Shown here: one piece after another, positions 26,151-35,867 of the stretch
How the letters are laid out: every line of letters starts with the position of its first letter
Numbering within the stretch: the stretch's first letter is position 1
From: Clostridium sp. LS
GTDB taxonomy: Bacteria; Bacillota; Clostridia; Clostridiales; Clostridiaceae
Direction: 5' to 3'
Assembly (NCBI RefSeq): GCF_002760435.1
Contig: NZ_AUUU01000009.1
Span: forward strand, 62,001 to 126,000
DNA length: 64,000 nucleotides
The notes under the pieces: generated by a model
The model's input: the letters and a program-made list of their open reading frames with translations, nothing else
Database searches by the model: none
What the model was told of the DNA's origin: nothing
Translations under genes and position numbers: made by a program

Positions 26151-28763
26151 ATGAATTCATATGTGCTTAGCTTTCAGGAAATTAATAAAACAAGGATTTC
26201 CATGGTTGGAGGAAAGGGTGCTAATTTGGGGGAATTATCTATTCTTACTGAAATTCTAGTACCAGAAGGTTTTTGCGTTACCACAGAAGCATATAAAAAG
26301 ATAACTGGAAATAATGAAGAACTTAAAGGTTTATTAGATGAATTATCGCATTTTAGGGTAGAAGACATAGAAAAAATCAGAGAACTTAGCAGTAAGATTC
26401 GCAAGGTCATTGAAGGGATAACTATACCTGAAGCAATTAGCGAAGAGATTACTGGATTCATATCCAAACTTGGTGAAAAAGATTCCTATGCTGTACGTTC
26501 TAGTGCAACTGCAGAGGACTTGCCGACAGCTTCTTTTGCAGGTCAGCAGGATACGTATTTAAATATTATTGGAAAGGAATCAATCTTAAATCATATCAGA
26601 AAGTGCTTGGCATCACTGTTTACAGAGAGAGCAGTAATTTATCGTATTCAAAACGGATTTGACCACAATAAAGTTCACCTTTCCGTGGTTGTTCAGAAGA
26701 TGGTATTCCCTAAGGCGGCAGGAATTTTGTTCACTGCTGATCCTGTTACTTGTAATAGAAAAGTGGTATCCATTGATGCAAGTTTCGGGCTAGGAGAGGC
26801 CTTGGTTTCTGGATTAGTGAATGCTGATAATTATAGAGTACGCAATGATAAAATTGTAGATAAGAAAATATCCACTAAGAAGCTAGGGATCTATGCTTTA
26901 AAAGATGGTGGTACCAAAGAGTTGGAGATTGAGAATGAAATGCAAAATAGGCAAGTATTGACGGATGAACAGATTTTGAGACTTACGCATATGGGCAGAA
27001 AGATTGAAGAGCATTTTGGATGTCCACAAGACATAGAATGGTGTTTGGTTGATGATGCATTTTATATTGTTCAGAGCCGACCAATCACTACTTTATATCC
27101 AGTCCCCGAAGCGAATGATGGAGAAAAACATGTCTATTTATCTGTAGGGCATCAACAAATGATGACCGATCCTTTGAAGCCACTCGGAATGTCTTTAAAG
27201 GAGTTAATATCTTTTGGCCGATGGTTTAAAGCTGGTGGAAGGTTATTTGTTGATGTGGCACCAATGCTGGCTTCGTCAGATGGCAGAAAAACCTTATTAA
27301 ATAATATGAGACAACTCGAACCGCTTACAGAAGATGCAATTATGACAATAATAGATCGAGATTTCATAAAATGTTTACCAAATGATAAAGAGGAACACAG
27401 TGACCTTAAAAGCAATAAAAGTATATCCGCTGCAATTTCAGAGCCACAAAAGGAATTGGATCCGAAAATCGTTTCAGAGCTGATTAAGAAGAGTCAATCA
27501 TCCATAGAGGAGTTAAAACAAAAAATCCAAAGGTCATCAGGAGTAGCTTTAATTGATTTTATTCTAGAAGATACAAATGAGTTAAAGAGGATTTTATTTG
27601 ATCCGCAAAGTACATCTGCATTTATGGCTGCAATAAATGCTTCACTTTGGATCAACGAAAAGATGAACGATTGGCTAGGGGAAAAAAATGCAGCTGATAT
27701 AATTTCTCAATCTGTACCTAACAATATTACTTCGGAAATGGGCCTAGAACTAATGGATGTGGCAGATGTGATACGTCCTTATCCGGAAATAGTTGATTTT
27801 TTGCAACATGTAAAGGATGATAACTTTTTAGATGAAGTGATTAAGTTTCATGGTGGAAAGGAAACTCGGGATGCAATATTGTCTTATCTTAGGAAATTTG
27901 GAATGCGATGCAGCGGAGAAATCGATATTACTAGAACTCGCTTCAGCGAAAAACCAATTACACTTGTCCCTATGATTTTAAGCAATATCAAGAACTTTGA
28001 GCCTAATGCTGGTAAAAGGAAATTTGAGCAGGGACGACAGGAAGCTTTGAATAAAGAACAAGAATTATTAAGTCGCTTGAGAGAGTTACCGGATGGTGAA
28101 CAAAAAGCCAAAGAAACAAAGCGAAATATCGACTTGATCAGGAATTTTATAGGTTACCGTGAATACCCAAAATACGGCATGATTTGCCGCTATTTTGTTT
28201 ATAAGAAAGCTTTAATGAAAGAAGCGGAACGACTCGTACAAGATGGCGTTATTCATGAAAAAGAAGATATTTACTACCTTACGTTAGAAGAACTTCGCGA
28301 AGTAGTACGCACCAATAAACTTGATTATGATATTATAGGGAAGCGAAAAGACGAGCACATATTAAATGAAAAATTAACACCACCACGTGTTATGACCTCC
28401 GATGGTGAAATAATTACAGGTAAATACAAACGAGAAAATCTTCCGGCTGGTGCTATTGCAGGTTTACCTGTTTCTTCTGGAGTTATAGAAGGAAGAGCAC
28501 GTGTCATTTTAAATATGGAAGATGCTGATCTAGAGGATGGTGATATATTAGTAACCTCTTTTACTGACCCTAGCTGGACACCATTGTTTGTATCCGCAAA
28601 AGGCTTAGTCACCGAAGTTGGAGGACTCATGACTCATGGAGCAGTTATCGCACGTGAATATGGATTACCAGCAGTTGTCGGAGTAGAAAATGCTACCAAA
28701 CTGATAAAAGATGGGCAGCTAATTCGTGTGAATGGAACAGAAGGATATGTAGAAATCGTATAA
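26151..28763 (+). CDS. rph: rifampin (rifamycin) phosphotransferase
   Basis: An 870-residue protein with the architecture and length of RPH (about 867). An ATP-grasp PPDK_N domain (1-315: MVGGKGANLGELS, YAVRSSATAEDLPTASFAGQQDTYLN, IEWCLVDDAFYIVQSRPITT) is followed by a central drug-binding domain (about 325-755) and a C-terminal PEP-utilizer domain with the mobile catalytic His829 in GGLMTHGAVIAREYGLPAVVG. RPH transfers the beta-phosphate of ATP to the C21 hydroxyl of rifamycins and inactivates them. From memory the Listeria enzyme shares long identical stretches, for example the QQMMTD and FIGYREYPKYGM segments. PEP synthase is less likely, because its middle region differs. Confidence 0.88.
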   Translation: MNSYVLSFQEINKTRISMVGGKGANLGELSILTEILVPEGFCVTTEAYKKITGNNEELKGLLDELSHFRVEDIEKIRELSSKIRKVIEGITIPEAISEEITGFISKLGEKDSYAVRSSATAEDLPTASFAGQQDTYLNIIGKESILNHIRKCLASLFTERAVIYRIQNGFDHNKVHLSVVVQKMVFPKAAGILFTADPVTCNRKVVSIDASFGLGEALVSGLVNADNYRVRNDKIVDKKISTKKLGIYALKDGGTKELEIENEMQNRQVLTDEQILRLTHMGRKIEEHFGCPQDIEWCLVDDAFYIVQSRPITTLYPVPEANDGEKHVYLSVGHQQMMTDPLKPLGMSLKELISFGRWFKAGGRLFVDVAPMLASSDGRKTLLNNMRQLEPLTEDAIMTIIDRDFIKCLPNDKEEHSDLKSNKSISAAISEPQKELDPKIVSELIKKSQSSIEELKQKIQRSSGVALIDFILEDTNELKRILFDPQSTSAFMAAINASLWINEKMNDWLGEKNAADIISQSVPNNITSEMGLELMDVADVIRPYPEIVDFLQHVKDDNFLDEVIKFHGGKETRDAILSYLRKFGMRCSGEIDITRTRFSEKPITLVPMILSNIKNFEPNAGKRKFEQGRQEALNKEQELLSRLRELPDGEQKAKETKRNIDLIRNFIGYREYPKYGMICRYFVYKKALMKEAERLVQDGVIHEKEDIYYLTLEELREVVRTNKLDYDIIGKRKDEHILNEKLTPPRVMTSDGEIITGKYKRENLPAGAIAGLPVSSGVIEGRARVILNMEDADLEDGDILVTSFTDPSWTPLFVSAKGLVTEVGGLMTHGAVIAREYGLPAVVGVENATKLIKDGQLIRVNGTEGYVEIV

Positions 28764-28823
28764 ATTTTAGTAAATATTTATGGAACAGGAGAAATAAAGT
28801 ATTGAGAATTTATTAGATTAATA

Positions 28824-28865
28824 AAAAGCTAATATCCATAATAATTATAGATATTAGCTTTTTGT
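28824..28865 (+). terminator. intrinsic terminator after rph
   Basis: AAAAGCTAATATC pairs with GATATTAGCTTTT. The T-rich tail gives rightward termination. Confidence 0.85.
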
Positions 28866-28912
28866 AATCAAATTCTTAGTGAAAATAATGGAAGGATATG
28901 TTTCATAATAAA

Positions 28913-30307
28913 TTAAAGCAAGGCATTAACACCATTTACTTTAGCTTGTTCATCATCATCCACAGGAATAATAATGCACTTTTTCCCGTCAATTATTTGA
29001 GATTTTATTTGAGCTACTTTCTGAGGTTTTACTTGAAGCACAATATCATAGCTTGGAGTAGTATCATCACTAGCTTCTATTTCATGGTCAGAAACTTGTT
29101 CTAAACTAGCATTAATATCTGCTTCTAACATGATATTAGTCTCAGTTTCTAATATAGCTTCAGAATCTACTTCTAACGTAATATCAACATCTGAGTTCAA
29201 AGCTGTTTCCTTTTCTAAATCTAATGCAGCTTCTTGTTTAGTTTTTTCAAGTCTCTCTTCTAATATTTTTACTTTCTTTTCAAGGCGTTCTTCCTTTTTT
29301 CTTTGTTCATTTGCTGCCAGGGCTTTTTTATCTATTAAATTCTCTACTACTGGAGGTGTATCACCAAATTCTCTTGTATAAGATTTCTCGATTTTTGTGA
29401 GTATTTCTTCAGGAATGCCGCTTTCAATTAGAATATCTTGAATATTATCGTTAGTCAAAACTATAGGTTCAGCGTTTTTTCCATTAACAGTTTTATGGTC
29501 ATCTACTATATTATTAAGTGTTTCTTGAATTTCCATGAAGAAGTGCTCAGATTTTTCATCATCACCGCCAACGGCTTTATGAATAATAGTATGGAAGGCT
29601 TCTTTCTGCTCAGTAGCTGTTTGCTTTGAACTACAGCCTAAAGCTTCTTCCATAAATTCTGGATGAGGATCTTTTGCATCCTTTGTATAGTACATAATAG
29701 AATGAATATCAGTACTACGGTCTGTAAAAGCTGGAAATACAAATCCTAGATCAGGGGGGCCAACTACCCAATCTCTAATACGTGCTCCAATTCTATTTTC
29801 ATCTTCAATGTATCCAAGGCCTGGTTTTGAAAGTGATACTGGACATATTGCACATAATAGATATTCATATACTTCTTCCGATTCGTCTAATTTCAGATTA
29901 TCTGTAGTTTTTGTCATTACATCATAAGCATCGTGAAAAATAAGTATCAGAAAATTACCCGTATAGTCGTAACTGTCAATAATTAATTTATAGAAATCAT
30001 CAAGTAAAGCATCATCTTTTAATCTGCTTTTCTTTAGTTCCAATAGAGAAAGTTGTCTGCCGCCTACATTTTCTTCATCAAGAGGAAAGTTAAGTTCTAG
30101 AAGGTTATTTCCAACTGTTCCTGATAATGTTTTATTAGCAATCTCTAGATATTTAAAGAAGACATCTTCTTCTAGGTTCAAAAAAGTTTCTTTAATTTTT
30201 AAAACAATATTTTTCTGGCCATCTACATAGCAGCCACACATTCTGGTAAATGTACACTCGTCCTTTTTTAATCGTCTTTTTAATTCTAATATCTCTTTCT
30301 TGTTCAT
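28913..30307 (-). CDS. DUF4317 family protein
   Basis: A 464-residue protein matching DUF4317, common in Clostridia and of unknown function. The conserved N-terminal part reads MNKKEILELKRRLKKDECTFTRMCGCYV, with LLCAICPVSLSKPGLGYIEDENRIGARIRDWVVGPPDLGFVFPAF in the middle. Residues about 330-420 form a long acidic and coiled-coil-prone segment with Glu/Lys repeats and a run of similar LEVD/LEAD units. The ATG at 30307 behind GAGGG is preferred over 30322. It stands alone and is convergent with rph. Confidence 0.75.
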   Translation of the reverse strand: MNKKEILELKRRLKKDECTFTRMCGCYVDGQKNIVLKIKETFLNLEEDVFFKYLEIANKTLSGTVGNNLLELNFPLDEENVGGRQLSLLELKKSRLKDDALLDDFYKLIIDSYDYTGNFLILIFHDAYDVMTKTTDNLKLDESEEVYEYLLCAICPVSLSKPGLGYIEDENRIGARIRDWVVGPPDLGFVFPAFTDRSTDIHSIMYYTKDAKDPHPEFMEEALGCSSKQTATEQKEAFHTIIHKAVGGDDEKSEHFFMEIQETLNNIVDDHKTVNGKNAEPIVLTNDNIQDILIESGIPEEILTKIEKSYTREFGDTPPVVENLIDKKALAANEQRKKEERLEKKVKILEERLEKTKQEAALDLEKETALNSDVDITLEVDSEAILETETNIMLEADINASLEQVSDHEIEASDDTTPSYDIVLQVKPQKVAQIKSQIIDGKKCIIIPVDDDEQAKVNGVNALL

Positions 30308-30322
30308 AAACAGCCCTCTCAT

Positions 30323-30800
30323 TTAATGGATTTTAGTTAAGCACATTAGAAAAATAACATGTCCAAATTTACCATGAATTTTTTCGTTTTTGAATGTGCT
30401 ACAGTACATAATAAAGGATATGCTACCTAATATAGTATAGTGTTCAACTTATAGTTCTGCAAGTAGTAAATGTATTTAATTGGAAGGAGAAAGAAATCTC
30501 AATGACAGTAATAATAATTAAAGTAATCCTTTGAAGAAAAAAGTATTTTATATGCTATTGACAAAATAGAAAAATAAAAATATACTTAGTATAGAAAATG
30601 GTTTTATAAAATTTAATTTTGCAAAATTTAAAATGACGACTATGAATAAATATAACGTATAAGAATTAGTAATTGAAGTGCTTAGACTATTTGGTTAATA
30701 AAATATTGTTTAAGCAAGTTTTTTAAGGATATTAATTGAGTAAAATTAAATTTGTAAAAATTATAGATTGCTTAATTTAAATTGAATAGGATATATAAGT
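30323..30800. other. intergenic region without recognised gene
   Basis: About 480 bp of very AT-rich sequence between the divergent DUF4317 gene and the glutathione peroxidase remnant. Only very short frames are present (for example an ATG at 30502 with about 10 codons). No hairpin terminator or RNA gene was recognised. Confidence 0.5.
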
Positions 30801-30993
30801 ATGAAATTGTATGATTATGGTGCAATAAAGATGAATGGAAAAGAAATTAAGATGGAAGAATATAAAGTAAGACAATTAAATGGAATTTAACTAAATTTCT
30901 TATAGATCAAGAGGGAAAGGTTATAAAACGATATACGCCTATAAAAAAAGCCAGAAAAGATAAAAAATGATATAAAAGAATTATTAAATAAAA
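30801..30993 (+). pseudogene. glutathione peroxidase remnant
   Basis: The first 27 codons (MKLYDYGAIKMNGKEIKMEEY) resemble the start of the intact peroxidase at 31006. From 30878, in a shifted frame, KWNLTKFLIDQEGKVIKRYTP matches that gene's C-terminal KWNFTKFLIDKEGNVVERFAP. A further shift gives DIKELLNK, matching the extreme C-terminus. About 115 internal codons, including the catalytic Cys region, are missing. It is a decayed tandem copy, about 12 bp upstream of the intact gene. Confidence 0.85.
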
Positions 30994-31005
30994 GGAGCGA
31001 TTAAA

Positions 31006-31539
31006 ATGATTTATGATTTTAAAGTTAAAGAGGTAAACGGAAATGAAGTTTCATTGGAAAATTATAAAGGGAAAGTATTATTAATAGTTAATACTGCAAC
31101 TGGATGTGGATATACACCACAATATGAAGGCTTACAAAAGATATATGAAAAATATAAAGACAAAGGATTTGAAATACTAGATTTTCCATGTAATCAGTTT
31201 TTTGAACAAGCACCAGGAAGTGATGAAGAAATAGTAAACTTTTGTCAACTAAAATATAATACAACTTTTAAGACATTCTCAAAAATTGATGTAAATGGAG
31301 AAAATGCAAGCGAGCTATATAAATATTTAAGAGAACAGGAACCAAAGGCTGTAGAAGATGAAGCATCGGAAGGTCTATATAACTTTCTTAAAGAAAAAGG
31401 ATTTACTACTGCTGGTGACGAGATTAAATGGAATTTTACTAAATTTCTTATAGATAAAGAAGGTAACGTTGTTGAGAGATTTGCTCCAACATATGAACCA
31501 GAGAAAATTTCAGAAAAGATTGAAGAATTACTTAAGTAA
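31006..31539 (+). CDS. glutathione peroxidase (thiol peroxidase, GPx/BsaA type)
   Basis: A 177-residue GPx-family peroxidase. The catalytic site is Cys34 (NTATGCGYTPQYEGL) rather than selenocysteine. The FPCNQF motif with its Gln follows at about 60-65, and the Trp/Asn of KWNFTKFLID completes the tetrad. The clostridial host probably uses thioredoxin as donor. Compared with typical 158-residue BsaA proteins it is about 20 residues longer, with an acidic insertion around EPKAVEDEASEG. AAAGGAG precedes the ATG. Confidence 0.92.
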   Translation: MIYDFKVKEVNGNEVSLENYKGKVLLIVNTATGCGYTPQYEGLQKIYEKYKDKGFEILDFPCNQFFEQAPGSDEEIVNFCQLKYNTTFKTFSKIDVNGENASELYKYLREQEPKAVEDEASEGLYNFLKEKGFTTAGDEIKWNFTKFLIDKEGNVVERFAPTYEPEKISEKIEELLK

Positions 31540-31592
31540 ACCAGCATATAATATAGATTTTAATAATTAAGTATCTAATATAACATAAAAAC

Positions 31593-31644
31593 TACGATCA
31601 TCTGTATACAGCTTAAATTGAAATTACAGGTGGTCGTATTTTTT
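31593..31644 (+). terminator. intrinsic terminator after the peroxidase gene
   Basis: TACGATCATCTGT pairs with ACAGGTGGTCGTA (with G-U pairs), then TTTTTT. It resembles the terminator at 26-79, including the loop segment GCTTAAAT. Confidence 0.85.
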
Positions 31645-31777
31645 ATTGTTACGTATAGCATCGCTTGTCGTTTTATAATGGAGAATTAAACCATGTATGG
31701 ATTAGATTGTTGACTTTTTATAAACGTTTTGCTAATATGTTTATATAATAGATAAACAAATAAAGGGTGTTGTTGGT

Positions 31778-32539
31778 GTGAATGAAAAACTGATTTTAGA
31801 AGCTGACTTTGAGGATATGAAAAATGGATATACGTTTAGCTTAGATAAAGGAATATATAAATGTCTAATTTGTGGGGAGATATTTGAAGTAGGTGAAGTC
31901 TATCCGTTTAATGGAAGATTTTTTGAAGCCCAAAAAGCAGTGATTTTTCATGTTAAAGAAAAACATGGTTCTATGCTTGAAATTCTATTAGGATTTGATA
32001 AAAAGTATATAGGAATTACAGATAATCAAAAGAGTTTGTTAAACGATCTTTGCATCGGATTAACTGATAATGAAATTGCTAAAAAAAATGGATTATCATC
32101 TGCTACAATACGTCATCAAAGATTTATGTTTAGAGAAAAAGCTAAACAAGCAAAGGCTTATCTAGCTATTTTTGAATTAGTTGAGAAATCCTTAGAGAGG
32201 GACACAAAAGAAGAGTTTGTTAAATTACACAACGGTGCAACAATGGTTGATGAAAGGTATGAAGTTACAAATTTAGAACAAGATCAAATAATCAAAACAT
32301 ACTTTGTTTCATCAGGGGAATTACATTTAAAATCTTTCCCTACAAAAGAGAAAAGAAAAATAGTCGTGCTTAGGAAGATATCAACTTTATTTGAGTTAGA
32401 TAAGAGATATTCTGAAAAAGAAGTAAATGAAATATTAAAACAAGTTTACGATGATATTGCAACCATAAGAAGGTATTTAATTCAATATGGCTTTATGGAA
32501 AGAACAAAAGATTGTAAAGAATATTGGTTAAAAGGGTAA
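31778..32539 (+). CDS. LuxR-like HTH protein with C-terminal DUF2087
   Basis: A 253-residue putative regulator. The N-terminus carries a possible zinc site (KCLICGEIF followed by IFHVKEKHG). A LuxR-like HTH at about 85-125 reads LTDNEIAKKNGLSSATIRHQRFMFREKAK. The C-terminal 80 residues are DUF2087 (SFPTKEKRKIVVLRKISTLFELDKRYSEKEVNEILKQVYDDIATIRRYLIQYGFMERTKDCKEYW). The start is GTG. The next gene, 12 bp on, encodes another DUF2087 domain. Confidence 0.8.
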   Translation: MNEKLILEADFEDMKNGYTFSLDKGIYKCLICGEIFEVGEVYPFNGRFFEAQKAVIFHVKEKHGSMLEILLGFDKKYIGITDNQKSLLNDLCIGLTDNEIAKKNGLSSATIRHQRFMFREKAKQAKAYLAIFELVEKSLERDTKEEFVKLHNGATMVDERYEVTNLEQDQIIKTYFVSSGELHLKSFPTKEKRKIVVLRKISTLFELDKRYSEKEVNEILKQVYDDIATIRRYLIQYGFMERTKDCKEYWLKG

Positions 32540-32551
32540 GGAGGTGTAAAT

Positions 32552-33037
32552 ATGAGCAATATCAATAATTTTATCGATAGTACAGGTAAATTAAAAAGTT
32601 GGCCTTCAAAGCGCGAATTGAAATTTAAGGCTTTGGAATATATTGCAAGTAAATTTGAATACGATCGTTTTTATACTGAAAAAGAAGTTAACAATATAAT
32701 TGACAATTATCACACATTTGGGGATTATTTTTTAATAAGAAGAGGGTTAGTAGATAGTAAGTTGTTATCACGTACAAGGAATGGATCTAAATACTGGAGA
32801 AAATATGATAGCTTAGAAGAAGAACTTATGATTTCTAAATTGATAGTAGAAAACAATAATATTGGTGCAATATTGAATATTATTAAAATCAAAAATGGCA
32901 TGAGTTCAATCCGCTATCATATCTTAACTGATAAAGGGGAATTTATTTTAAAAAACATTGAAGATAACGGTATGAATAATCCAGAGAATGAGTATAAAAT
33001 TCATCAAATACTTGAAAATGAAAACATACCTATTTAA
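32552..33037 (+). CDS. DUF2087 domain protein
   Basis: A 161-residue protein with DUF2087 at its N-terminal half (SWPSKRELKFKALEYIASKFEYDRFYTEKEVNNIIDNYHTFGDYFLIRRGLVDSKLLSRTRNGSKYWRK). It then has a short C-terminal part that I do not recognise. It is translated from a strong AAGGAGGTG and is in an operon with the preceding DUF2087 protein. Confidence 0.75.
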   Translation: MSNINNFIDSTGKLKSWPSKRELKFKALEYIASKFEYDRFYTEKEVNNIIDNYHTFGDYFLIRRGLVDSKLLSRTRNGSKYWRKYDSLEEELMISKLIVENNNIGAILNIIKIKNGMSSIRYHILTDKGEFILKNIEDNGMNNPENEYKIHQILENENIPI

Positions 33038-33100
33038 TAAGCATATAAAAGAAACGCATAATAGTAGGTTTTAAAAGTTTGTTTTGCCTACACAATAATG

Positions 33101-33134
33101 CCCACGAAAATCTAATTTCGTGGGTTATTTTTTA
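33101..33134 (+). terminator. intrinsic terminator after the DUF2087 genes
   Basis: CCCACGAAA pairs with TTTCGTGGG, followed by TTATTTTTT. Confidence 0.9.
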
Positions 33135-33146
33135 CTAACTGGGATT

Positions 33147-34019
33147 TTAAACCCTCTTATATGATGTGTTTAGCTCAATCATTTCTATAAACTTTGAAAG
33201 AGAGCTAGTCATTAAAGAAGCCTTTCGCCTTATAAAAAATGTTCTTGTAGTATTATATTTCTCAGGTACTGGAAATGATTTAAGAAGTCCCTTATCCTCA
33301 TAGTCTTTAATAGTGGATTTAGGAACAAAAGATGCACCGAGATCAGCAATAACACCTTCAATAATAGAATTCAAATTATTAAATTCCATATATCGAATAT
33401 TATAAATTCCTTTAGATTTAAGCCAGTTTTCAAGTTGTGTTCTATTAGGGCATCCTATGGTACTCATTAAGAAGGGCTTGGAATATAAATCTTCCGTTTT
33501 AGCGTATTTAGGATTTGAAATGAGTACTAAAGTTTCTTCAAATACAAGTTCACTAACAATATTTTCATCACTAAGAGAAGGCGTTTTGACAAAAGCACCA
33601 TCTAGCTGGAAGTGCTTTATCTTATAAATAAGTTCATCGGATTGACTTGTTATTAGAGATAAATCAACCTTTGGATAAGCTCTATGGTATTGTGCTAAGA
33701 TTTCAGGCAGACGGATAGCTGATACTGTATGAACAGCGCCAATTGATAAGCTTCCAGAAGGATCACTGGAATCATTTATCGCCTTATCGGCTTCATCTAG
33801 TAAATAAATGATTTTCTCAGCATAAGCTAATAATTTTTCACCTGCAGGAGTTAATATCATACCACGCTGCCTATAAAATAATTGTGTCTTTAGATCATAT
33901 TCCAATTGCTGAATTCTAGCCGAGACATTGGACTGAACATAGCCTAAGGTTTGAGCCGCCTTTGTTATACTGCCTGTTTGAGCAACAGCTCTGAAAATTC
34001 TTAATTCATTACTTTCCAT
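33147..34019 (-). CDS. LysR-family transcriptional regulator
   Basis: A 290-residue LysR regulator. The N-terminal HTH reads LRIFRAVAQTGSITKAAQTLGYVQSNVSARIQQLEYDLKTQLFYR. A type-2 periplasmic-binding effector domain (about 90-290) follows. It is divergent from the MFS transporter gene at 34202, which is its likely target. The inducer is unknown. Confidence 0.92.
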   Translation of the reverse strand: MESNELRIFRAVAQTGSITKAAQTLGYVQSNVSARIQQLEYDLKTQLFYRQRGMILTPAGEKLLAYAEKIIYLLDEADKAINDSSDPSGSLSIGAVHTVSAIRLPEILAQYHRAYPKVDLSLITSQSDELIYKIKHFQLDGAFVKTPSLSDENIVSELVFEETLVLISNPKYAKTEDLYSKPFLMSTIGCPNRTQLENWLKSKGIYNIRYMEFNNLNSIIEGVIADLGASFVPKSTIKDYEDKGLLKSFPVPEKYNTTRTFFIRRKASLMTSSLSKFIEMIELNTSYKRV

Positions 34020-34201
34020 TTATGCACCTCAATATATATCAATAAAAACGAATGTTTATATCTAATATAATCATTTTACATGATATATAACCTCGTGTAA
34101 ACTATACGTAGAAAATAAAATTAAGTGGCTTCGATGGGATAAACTATATAAAGTTTTATTTGTAATCGAAAATTTATTCCATTTATATAGAAGGAGAATA
34201 T

Positions 34202-35653
34202 ATGAAAAATTTTAAATCACACAAATGGAGCATCTTATTTGTTGTTACATTAGTTTCATTTATTACTAATTTGGATTCAACTATAGTGATAATAGGTTTG
34301 CCTAAGATAATGGAAGGATTAAATATTTCGGTAACATCTGGATTATGGATAATTACAGGCTATATTATTGCGAGTACAGTGTTGATATTACCTGCTGGAA
34401 AGTGGGCGGATACAGTGGGAGTAAAGCGTATTTTCATGTTAGGACTTATAATTTTTGCATTTGGTACAATACTTTGTGGAATTGCAGGTTCAGGATTAAC
34501 TTTAAATATATATAGGCTAGTTCAAGGAGCAGGTGCTGCTTTAGCTATGGCAACTGCAACTCCAACTATAGTTAAGACATTTCCTAGCAGCCAGCTTGGG
34601 CTAGCTTTAAGCATTAATGCTACTTCATGGGTTATTGGAGCAATAGTAGGACCTGTAGTTGGCGGTGCTTTAATTACCCAGTTTGGATGGCGTTCAATAT
34701 TTCTCATAACAATACCTTTTGTGCTTATTTGTATAATTGGAGCTGCTTTAGTAATGGAGGAGACAAATCTTAATAGTAAACAAAAAAATGACTGGATTGG
34801 TATATTAACATTTAGCTTAGGATTGATATCAACAATGATAGTACTTTCAGAAGGACAATCATTTGGATGGTTATCGTATAAAACTTTAGGATTATCAATA
34901 ATCGCAGTTATACTATGGGTTGCATTTATAATTACAGAATTACATGTAGATAATCCATTGTTCAACTTCAATTTGCTTTCATATAGAAATTATTCAATTG
35001 GACTTGGAATTACTTTATGTTACTGTATTGCATATTTTTCATTACCTTTATTATTAAGCATATATTTGCAAAGTGTACTTCATTTAACTCCTACTATATC
35101 AGGTCTATTAATGATTTCATTATCTGTGCCACAGCTTGTGCTTGGTCCGTTTGCAGGGAAACTTGTAGATTATATTGGAGCTTTAAAAACTCTTTCATTT
35201 GGAATTATATTTCTCATTGTAGGGATATTCATGCTTGGAAATCTTGGTGAAGAATTATCAATTTCATCTGTAATTATACCATTAATATTATTATCAACAG
35301 CTAATAGCATAGCCTGGCCATCGTTGGCGAAAACTGTATTATCAGCAGTGCCTAGGGAGCAAACCGGAGCAGCATCGGGAATGCATTATACAATTATGAA
35401 TATTGGTAAAGCTTTAAGTCAGACATTAGCAATATTAACAATAGAAGTAATTATACCTTCAGATATAGTTTCTAAGGCAATTGTAGGAATAGGAAGTTTA
35501 AATAATTTAAGTATAAATGGTAATTTAGTTAGTTCAATAGATTCTAGTTTTAGATTTTTTACTATTTTCTTTGCAGTTGCACTAATACTAAGTTTAATTC
35601 TTTTATATTCAAAAAAGAAAAATAATGTTGGGGAAAGGGTGGACATTGTATAA
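34202..35653 (+). CDS. MFS drug-efflux transporter (DHA2, EmrB/QacA type)
   Basis: A 483-residue transporter with about 14 membrane helices. Motif A-like GKWADTVGVKRIFMLGL, motif B-like YRLVQGAGAALAMATATPTIV and motif C-like WVIGAIVGPVVGGALITQFGWRSIF identify the DHA2 drug:H+ antiporter family. LDSTIVIIGLPKI in helix 1 is also typical. It is divergently transcribed from a LysR regulator. Substrate not predictable. Confidence 0.9.
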   Translation: MKNFKSHKWSILFVVTLVSFITNLDSTIVIIGLPKIMEGLNISVTSGLWIITGYIIASTVLILPAGKWADTVGVKRIFMLGLIIFAFGTILCGIAGSGLTLNIYRLVQGAGAALAMATATPTIVKTFPSSQLGLALSINATSWVIGAIVGPVVGGALITQFGWRSIFLITIPFVLICIIGAALVMEETNLNSKQKNDWIGILTFSLGLISTMIVLSEGQSFGWLSYKTLGLSIIAVILWVAFIITELHVDNPLFNFNLLSYRNYSIGLGITLCYCIAYFSLPLLLSIYLQSVLHLTPTISGLLMISLSVPQLVLGPFAGKLVDYIGALKTLSFGIIFLIVGIFMLGNLGEELSISSVIIPLILLSTANSIAWPSLAKTVLSAVPREQTGAASGMHYTIMNIGKALSQTLAILTIEVIIPSDIVSKAIVGIGSLNNLSINGNLVSSIDSSFRFFTIFFAVALILSLILLYSKKKNNVGERVDIV

Positions 35654-35731
35654 CTTACAATCATACATTACTAACTATCTTTTTCAATGGTTAATAAATT
35701 TTAAAGGCTGCTATCGCCTCAACATGGAACT

Positions 35732-35766
35732 AGCAAAATCCGTACATTGGATTTTGCGTTTTTTTA
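35732..35766 (+). terminator. intrinsic terminator after the MFS gene
   Basis: GCAAAATCC pairs with GGATTTTGC, then GTTTTTTT. Confidence 0.9.
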
Positions 35767-35867
35767 TAATGATATCAAAATGTTAAGAAACTATAACAAT
35801 TTATGTTAATTATGATTGGTGGTATTATAAATATTAAAGAGATAAAATTGAGAGGAGATATAAAGGA

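Noticed and set aside
26151..28763. Phosphoenolpyruvate synthase
   Set aside because: Length and domain layout fit rifampin phosphotransferase, and the central region does not resemble the PEP synthase core.
34522..34971. 149-codon minus-strand ORF within the MFS gene
   Set aside because: Antisense shadow of a well-supported transporter gene, with no start signal.
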